Source: Sweltsa coloradensis (Eukaryota > Arthropoda > Insecta > Plecoptera > Chloroperlidae). From it: a stretch of 64,000 nucleotides of DNA. This document shows, one piece after another, positions 58,064 through 64,000 of the stretch. The notes under the pieces were generated by a model that saw only the letters and a list, made by a program, of their open reading frames with translations, was not told the DNA's origin and did no database searches. Position numbers and translations under genes: made by a program. Where the stretch lies: assembly GCA_024449915.1 (NCBI GenBank), contig JAMZAV010000317.1:317501-381500 (forward strand). The letters run 5' to 3'. Every line of letters begins with the position of its first letter. Positions within the stretch are counted from its first letter, which is position 1.

Positions 58064-59350
58064 ATTACTTAATACGTGTAAGATATATTCGAAACCAAGG
58101 ACAATTCCCTATTGTAAGTAAGTAGGTAAAGTGGTAACTTCTAAGTTAAATGCATAAATTGTAAGTGGTAAATGGTAAGTTCTAAGAAAATATTTGTACG
58201 TGGCAAATAAATGCGTTTATAACTGGAATCACCTGAGTATTCGGAATGAAACCGACACCATTTGGCAACATCCGAAGCGCCCACACATTCCGCAGTTCCA
58301 ACACCATCTGGTCTCCGCCTAGCCTCCCCGAGGTACAAATGTGTTACCATATGATTTTCCCCGGCTTCAATTCTAGTGGGATTCAGTGTTTCTGAGATTG
58401 GATTGTCCGAGGCATTTCGCCGGACATGTTTTCCTGTCGCTGCTCTCAGGGGGGCGAAGCCCAGGTTTTCACTCCCAAAGATCTTACGAGGTTTATGATT
58501 CCAATATCTTTGAGACGAAAGCGAAAAACAACACGACAGCTGGTGAAAATATCACCGTCTCTATTCATTCTTGTTTGGCTGAGCGTCTCGCTTGGAGGTT
58601 CGAGGATAATCCGGACTATGAGGCCTATCTGTATACATATCTATATCCTATCTGCCGACCTAAGGCTGGATCCAGCATGGGTCTTTCCCTCCCTAGCCTA
58701 TAATTGGTTCGAGTGGCGTATTATGGCCTCGCAGTTGACCAGCTAAAACTAACTAAAAACACTATCATTTAAACCATATATATCAATCAACTTAAATGCA
58801 AATGTTCCCGGGTAGTCAACACATGACTCGCGCACTCGTCTTACAACGACTTTCGCGTTTCCTAGTTAGCATCTACTCGCATACCATATCCGATGACAAT
58901 TTCGAAACATAATATAATCAATTATAATTTTTTTCTTTCGAAATTGTAACTTTGAGATGTCCCGTTTGTATTTTTATTCCATCAATGACACATTGTAATT
59001 ACAAAAATGAATAAATATACTTTTATTTACTCGCATACCATATCCGTTAGCAATTTCCAAACATTTAAGTTAATCGAAATTGTAGCTTTGCTAAGTTTGT
59101 ATTTTAGTTGCATCAATGATATAAATGAATATTTACAATTAATAATTAGTTATCCGTTATTGGGGGATTGTAAAATGTATTGTTGCGGACGAGCATGGAC
59201 TGAGGAATAACGGGGAATTTATGTTGAGATTCAATAGAGATTAGAGTAATAATGGCCGACACTTACTTTGTTTGTTGCTGCTGTAGGTGAAGAGATGACA
59301 CAGTGGGTGACGTAGTGGTTTTATCAGCACATTAGATTGAAACTGAGGTT
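58064..59350. other. no supported gene
   Basis: Unrecognised overlapping ORFs at 58386-58746. GCGTTTCCTAGT at 58855-58866 resembles the 3' end of the rolling-circle-like group but lacks the inverted partner. Confidence 0.4.
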
Positions 59351-59353
59351 ATA

Positions 59354-59465
59354 CGCCGTCCGCAGTGGCACATACTATTAGAGCGCTGGTCCGAAGCGTA
59401 TGTCTCTACGAGGATGTGGGTTCGAACCCTGCATTAGACATGTTTTTTGTAATCGTCTCTGATTG
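59354..59465 (+). mobile_element. tRNA-like SINE, family 2-related
   Basis: GCCGTCCGCAGTGGC, ATTAGAGCGCTGGT and GTGGGTTCGAACCCTGC, then TTTTTTGTAATCGTCTCTGA. Confidence 0.65.
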
Positions 59466-59538
59466 TCATCTATCACTTATCATCTTGAATAGCCTAGTGT
59501 ATTAATAGAGACGATAAAATCCCTGAAACTAATAGCGA

Positions 59539-59780
59539 GCTCTGGGTCGTCGTCGGGGAAGTTTCCCCTTCCCTTTGACTACTTTCCCGACGGCGACGAC
59601 AATGTCAACATGGACGGACGAAGACACACACGAATTCGACCACGACGTGGGGGAACCCCTGCCCTCCCTTTACGCTTGTGGTTGGTTCTGACCAGCACAG
59701 GCCTGTCCACTCCGCGTCCCCCCGCGACCCCCTTTACGTTTCACCCCTTGGAAAGAAGTATACATGGTGGTTATCCACAC
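59539..59780 (+). repeat. dispersed repeat, copy B
   Basis: Partner of 211-450 in opposite orientation, 59 kb away; see that entry. Confidence 0.75.
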
Positions 59781-60216
59781 TTATTGAAATTTGTTTGGAA
59801 GATTCCTATACACTTGACATGGGCACTGATAACAGTACTGTTGAGTGCCCTAAAACAACACGAACTAAGAAACAAAAATTATCAACATCACGAAAATAAA
59901 TCGCCAAGAAAACCAATTAACAAGATGGCGATGAAGCTATCGGGAGTCGAAAGAGCCTTGACCGCCCGTAGAACTTTTCACTTAACCACGGAAATAAGAA
60001 CACTTTAAACACGTTTGCACTGTAGCTAGATCTATATAACAACCGAACTGCACTGTGTCGTTGCAGTAGACAGACTGAGCGACTACAATTAGGAGAAGAC
60101 TAGTAGGGCGGGAGGAGGGGGGAGGGGGGTGAAGCTGATAAGAACGAGACGAGTTCGTGTTGCACTTTGATCCTAGGTAATGCATATTTTGTATACGTTT
60201 GCTCTTTGGCTCTTCC

Positions 60217-60642
60217 CCATAGATATTTTCACCTATAGTAGGCTAGATAGCAGTCTCTAATACATCCGCACAGGCGCGAGCGTACCAAATTGAAGAACCA
60301 ATCACTCCCTTTCAAAATGGTGATTTGGCATTTTAATTTATGCTTTTTTAATGCAATAAAGAATTTTACTGGATTGTTTGATATGGTTTTAGCTTGTGCA
60401 GCATGGGATTGAATAAACAGAAACAATACGAAGATATTGCATAAGAGAATTTAGTAATCATTTCTTGTTAATGGCTAATATGCTCAGCTGTCAAACTGAC
60501 GGTCATCTTTAAAAATATTTTTTCTACAAATCGCTCCCATCTACTTAACATGCAAACACTCCCTTTCAAGATGGCTTCTAATTGTCACGGAAGTGGACCA
60601 TGACTGCGGATCTAGCCTACTTTAGGTGTTTAATATCTATGG
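60217..60642. mobile_element. 417-bp TIR element family, copy 2
   Basis: Ends CCATAGATATT and AATATCTATGG, inner TATAGTAGGCTAGAT and ATCTAGCCTACTTTA. It aligns through its interior with 28788-29204. Confidence 0.85.
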
Positions 60643-60730
60643 TCTTCTCCTTGTCATGTCGTAAAATACATTATTTCAACTAGCTTAGTTGGCAACTTCC
60701 TTCATTGTTCCAAGTAACTTTAAAATGTAA

Positions 60731-61306
60731 TTGGATGAGCGAAGCGAAGACTTCAATTTCACTGACCCCTCAAAAAATTTAGCTCCGATTTTTTTTTGTT
60801 TTTTTTTGTTTTGTTTTTCTGTCTGTTTGTTCGCACGATTCCGGGCAAACAGCATATGCGATCTTGTTGAAAATTGGAGAGGACCTTCGAATTCTTTGAA
60901 CTTAGACCTGCCACGTTTTTGGGTACAATCGAAGAAATATTTCTCATGAATATCGTACTTTTACGATTTTATTCGATTTTTGGTGCGATGTTTTTGTGAC
61001 ATTTGGGCCGATTCTGACCAAACGCGTGGGGCTAGAACATTCATATTTTACATGGACATTAAAGTTAATAGTAATGTATTGCTTTTTGAAAGAAAAAGTT
61101 GAAAAAGTTAGCCAGAATCCATATAATAAAGGTTTGAATATGAGTTTTTTGAGGTTTTTAATAAAAACAAGTAACAATAGAAACTTGACAACAATCACCT
61201 ACAATGCATTCACAAAGCACTTGCAAAGAACAAGTGGTCCCACGCAAACTAAAAATTTACCAAAAAGCTCATCCATCAACGCGGCTGGACTTAAGCGTTT
61301 TCCTAG
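60731..61306 (+). mobile_element. rolling-circle-like element N, well preserved
   Basis: Left end TTGGATGAGCGAAGCGAAG. Right end GCTCATCCATCAACGCGGC, then ACTTAAGCGTTTTCCTAG followed by T. The stem AACGC/GCGTT is intact. Interior non-coding; apparent ORFs on both strands are repeat-derived. Confidence 0.9.
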
Positions 61307-63350
61307 TATTTAATTACGTATGTATTGCACTAACCTAAGAGAAAAACATACTCATTTGGCGGTTATTAAAAAAATAATTCAAAATGCTTAAAACTTCAAC
61401 AATTTCAAATATTATACATTTCATACCCATGTTTTTGGACTATGTGAATTAAGCTGGCGCAGCCAGAACGATTCCCTTAATAACTCGACTAAGTATTGAA
61501 AACTTTTACCACTTTACTAGAATTCTAACTTTCTGATATCGCATGAAAAGAAGACATGGATCAGAAATCGTACAAAAAGGATCGAAATAATTGTATGATA
61601 AACACACAATGGGTTAAAATATTTTCGATTCTTACTATTATTGTTTTCCGGTGTAAGGTAGAACATACTTTTAGGCGTTATTAATAGCACTCTGTATGTT
61701 ATTATTACCATCGATGAACACTTATGGAACCTCAAATACTCGATCATAAAGAATGGTCAACTTATAGCTATAATAATGTAACTGTTAGTAATCGGGCAGT
61801 TTTGTCGCGGCGTTTCAATTTTGTATTCGTTAAAGTTTCTAAGACTTCTTTGTCACGACTGTCGTGATGATACTGAACGATTAACACATATTAATATGAT
61901 AATTTTCATTGACAACTATACCGAAAAGAACTGCCCTAACAAGACAGACCGATTAACACATATTTATTATTAACATAATTTATGATTACAAGTACATGTG
62001 CGTGAATACTTAAGTATTGCATGAGGGTAGGGTGGCTAACTTAACCAACCGATTGCCGAAGAAGAAGTGAGAAATAAAATCTTCACATGCATTAAAACCT
62101 CTTGATGGGGGTGCCGAGGAAATAAGAATGCAACGTTTAGAACAGGCTCACCAACCCCAAGGTTCACAAAACTCATTGTGTATCACCTCTGTTTGTTCAC
62201 AAAAACCATATCAATACCGGAGGTGGTCGCTTTTTAAAGAAAGACGTGGAACATGCACAGATGGACGGACAGAAACATTATGCAAGGGGGAGCTCCACTC
62301 CCAAAGTCAATCTTAGGATTATCATATCTTGGTAGGAGTTTAAACTTTTTTTAATTTAAAAGAAACAACACTTTAATAACCGGCAGACATTGTTTGTCAT
62401 TATGCGAAGTTGTCGACGTAGCGTGTTACAGTATGATAGGTGATAAATTATATGCTTCTATAAAACAGAAAAATCGTAAAAACATTTTATGTGCAAACGT
62501 GACAAATTTACAAACTTGATTTACGAATTTCACACAATACTTGCATATTAATATGGACAAATTAATACTGTTTTAAACATCCGAACCTTGTGAGTCGGGG
62601 GCCACATATAAAGCAAAAAAGTTCTTCATGTCAAAAATACTTTTGCTCTCGTATCTTATTGGCGTCTTGAAGAATGCGATGTATGTGACTGTAGCCAGTT
62701 CTTTTATGTTGGGTTCCAAGCTCGAGATATAAATTCGAAAAGTGTCCTGAAGTTGAGCGGCAGGCATTGGTTGCGTTGCTTATTTTTGTTGATGTTCACA
62801 TGAATTTAAAACCTTGAACATGTATTTTATTATAAAGCGGCTGCCTTGTAAACAATCATTTTCTTTTGTAACTTGACAAGGTAAGGAAATTGGGAATTTT
62901 GAAAGAGAATTATTTCAGCCGTCCGAGATCTCATGGATTTAATGTCTGTTTGAAAACATACTGGCTCTGTACTTCAATTATTTTCAATTAGTAGTTAACT
63001 GAGTCTTCTTATACATCGACTCAAAATAAATTTTTGAAGCATATTATATTGTTTAGTTTTTGTTTAAATCATTTTTGAAATTCAGGTTATTTGTAAACTT
63101 CATTTTATGCACAATATTACTCAAAAGATCCCAATTTAATTTGAAAAACTTAATTGATCTTCAGATATTATCACTAAAATCCTTTTCTCGTCCTTGAATG
63201 TTCGTGTTTATTTGGCTCAGGTGTTGAGTGACATATTCACTTAAGACAGATGTAGTTTGGGCATCACTGTTGTAGGTGACAGTTTCGTTGCTAAAAGTGT
63301 CGCTATTATTAGATATGTAGCTGGTTTCATTCTGACACAAACAGTCAATC
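61307..63350. other. no supported gene
   Basis: AT-rich; short unrecognised ORFs only. Confidence 0.45.
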
Positions 63351-63354
63351 CAGA

Positions 63355-63445
63355 AATTACAAAAAACATTTCAATGGGGTATCGAACGCCGGTCTCCCGA
63401 TTGCCGGGCAGAATGCTTTACCCCGAAGCTACCGAGACGGTTAAA
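63355..63445 (-). mobile_element. tRNA-like SINE family 2 head
   Basis: On the minus strand ACCGTCTCGGTAGCTTC, then GGCGTTCGATACCCC, then TTTTTTGTAATTTCTGGAT. Confidence 0.75.
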
Positions 63446-63728
63446 TTCATAGCATCTAGATTGTTGTTGCGTTATAGGTTTAAATATTTAAAAAAAAACT
63501 GGATTAAGAGTGAATCATAGTCGACATTGGTATCAAATAAAAGCTTATTTTAAAAGGAATAAATATCTCAATAAACATTTAAAATTAAATAATATAATCA
63601 TCTGATTAATTACATTTATGTTAATTTTTACTTCTTTTGACTTATGTTTAATTATGTTTACCTAAAACTCAACCGATTGTCATAATATATGTCCACTTTA
63701 CTAACATGATGCCAATAAATCCAAAATT

Positions 63729-63965
63729 TGATGGCCCCAAACGAAATTCTTACAACTTACAGATTAATTGATTAATGAAATTAATAATTACTTTAATCTA
63801 ACTTAATTATCGGAATTTCATGAACAACAATCAACTGGTGTATCAACTTAAAAAATACAAGCACAATGAAAGAAAAAAAATGATGGACCCAAACCTGAAT
63901 TCTTGTAACTTTTTCATTAATCAAGTTAATTCAATTTATGACAATTAATTACTGAAATCTTAATT
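63729..63965. repeat. diverged direct repeat
   Basis: TGATGGCCCCAAACGAAATT at about 63730 and TGATGGACCCAAACCTGAAT at about 63881 begin two similar ~85-bp AT-rich blocks. Confidence 0.5.
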
Positions 63966-64000
63966 GTATGTGCAAAATAAACACTAATAGTCGACTTGGA

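Noticed and set aside
58855..58866. A further rolling-circle-like 3' end (GCGTTTCCTAGT)
   Set aside because: No inverted partner word, weak hairpin and no matching interior.

Overview
This is AT-rich, repeat-dominated nuclear DNA from an animal, most likely an arthropod and possibly an insect. It contains spliceosomal-type introns in transposon gene remnants, tRNA- and 5S-derived SINEs, a Gypsy LTR retrotransposon, a Penelope-like remnant, hAT-like and TTAA elements, minisatellites and long T/A tracts. There is no operon-like layout. I found no host protein-coding gene I can support: every ORF longer than about 100 codons is transposon-derived, lies in a tandem repeat, or is unrecognised. The species cannot be named from the sequence.

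Layout. 0-4 kb: a dispersed repeat whose second copy is at 59.5 kb, and a 12-bp minisatellite. 4.2-8.5 kb: four non-autonomous elements of a rolling-circle (Helitron/HINE-like) group that recurs through the window, plus a 41-bp minisatellite. 10-12.6 kb: a 28-bp repeat array and the decayed endonuclease end of a Penelope-like element. 13.05-19.06 kb: three nested insertions, each with an exact target-site duplication: a hAT-like MITE (TSD GGCGTTTG) holds a minus-strand Gypsy element (TSD ACAT, 337-bp LTRs, tRNA-Pro-type primer site), whose RT domain holds a second hAT-like MITE (TSD GTGGCCAC). 19.5-23.5 kb: three more rolling-circle-like elements and a 60-bp near-perfect palindrome with an 8-bp TSD. 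26.4-29.9 kb: a 610-bp foldback, a 5S rRNA-derived SINE with a 9-bp TSD, a hAT-like MITE, a 417-bp TIR element (second copy at 60.2 kb) and a TTAA foldback. 35.3-42.5 kb: another copy of that TTAA foldback, split by a 6.87-kb insertion (TIR CCCATACAGCAT, TSD TA). The insertion carries a broken multi-exon Myb/SANT-like gene, a possible gag-like remnant, an internal foldback and SINEs, and is strikingly rich in AGGCCTA. 43.3-46.1 kb: a tRNA-like SINE, a 77-bp minisatellite whose unit holds a 14-bp palindrome, two inverted tRNA-like SINE heads and a 31-bp minisatellite open in three frames. 47-61.3 kb: six more rolling-circle-like elements, more SINEs, a TTAA insertion inside a SINE, a CpG-rich patch at 50.7-50.9 kb and the second copies of two repeats. 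The rest is AT-rich sequence without recognisable content.

The elements are parasitic and mostly non-autonomous: SINEs would need a LINE partner, MITEs a hAT or TTAA transposase, and the rolling-circle-like elements a Rep/helicase. None of these enzymes is intact in this window. The main value of the region is its readable insertion history.
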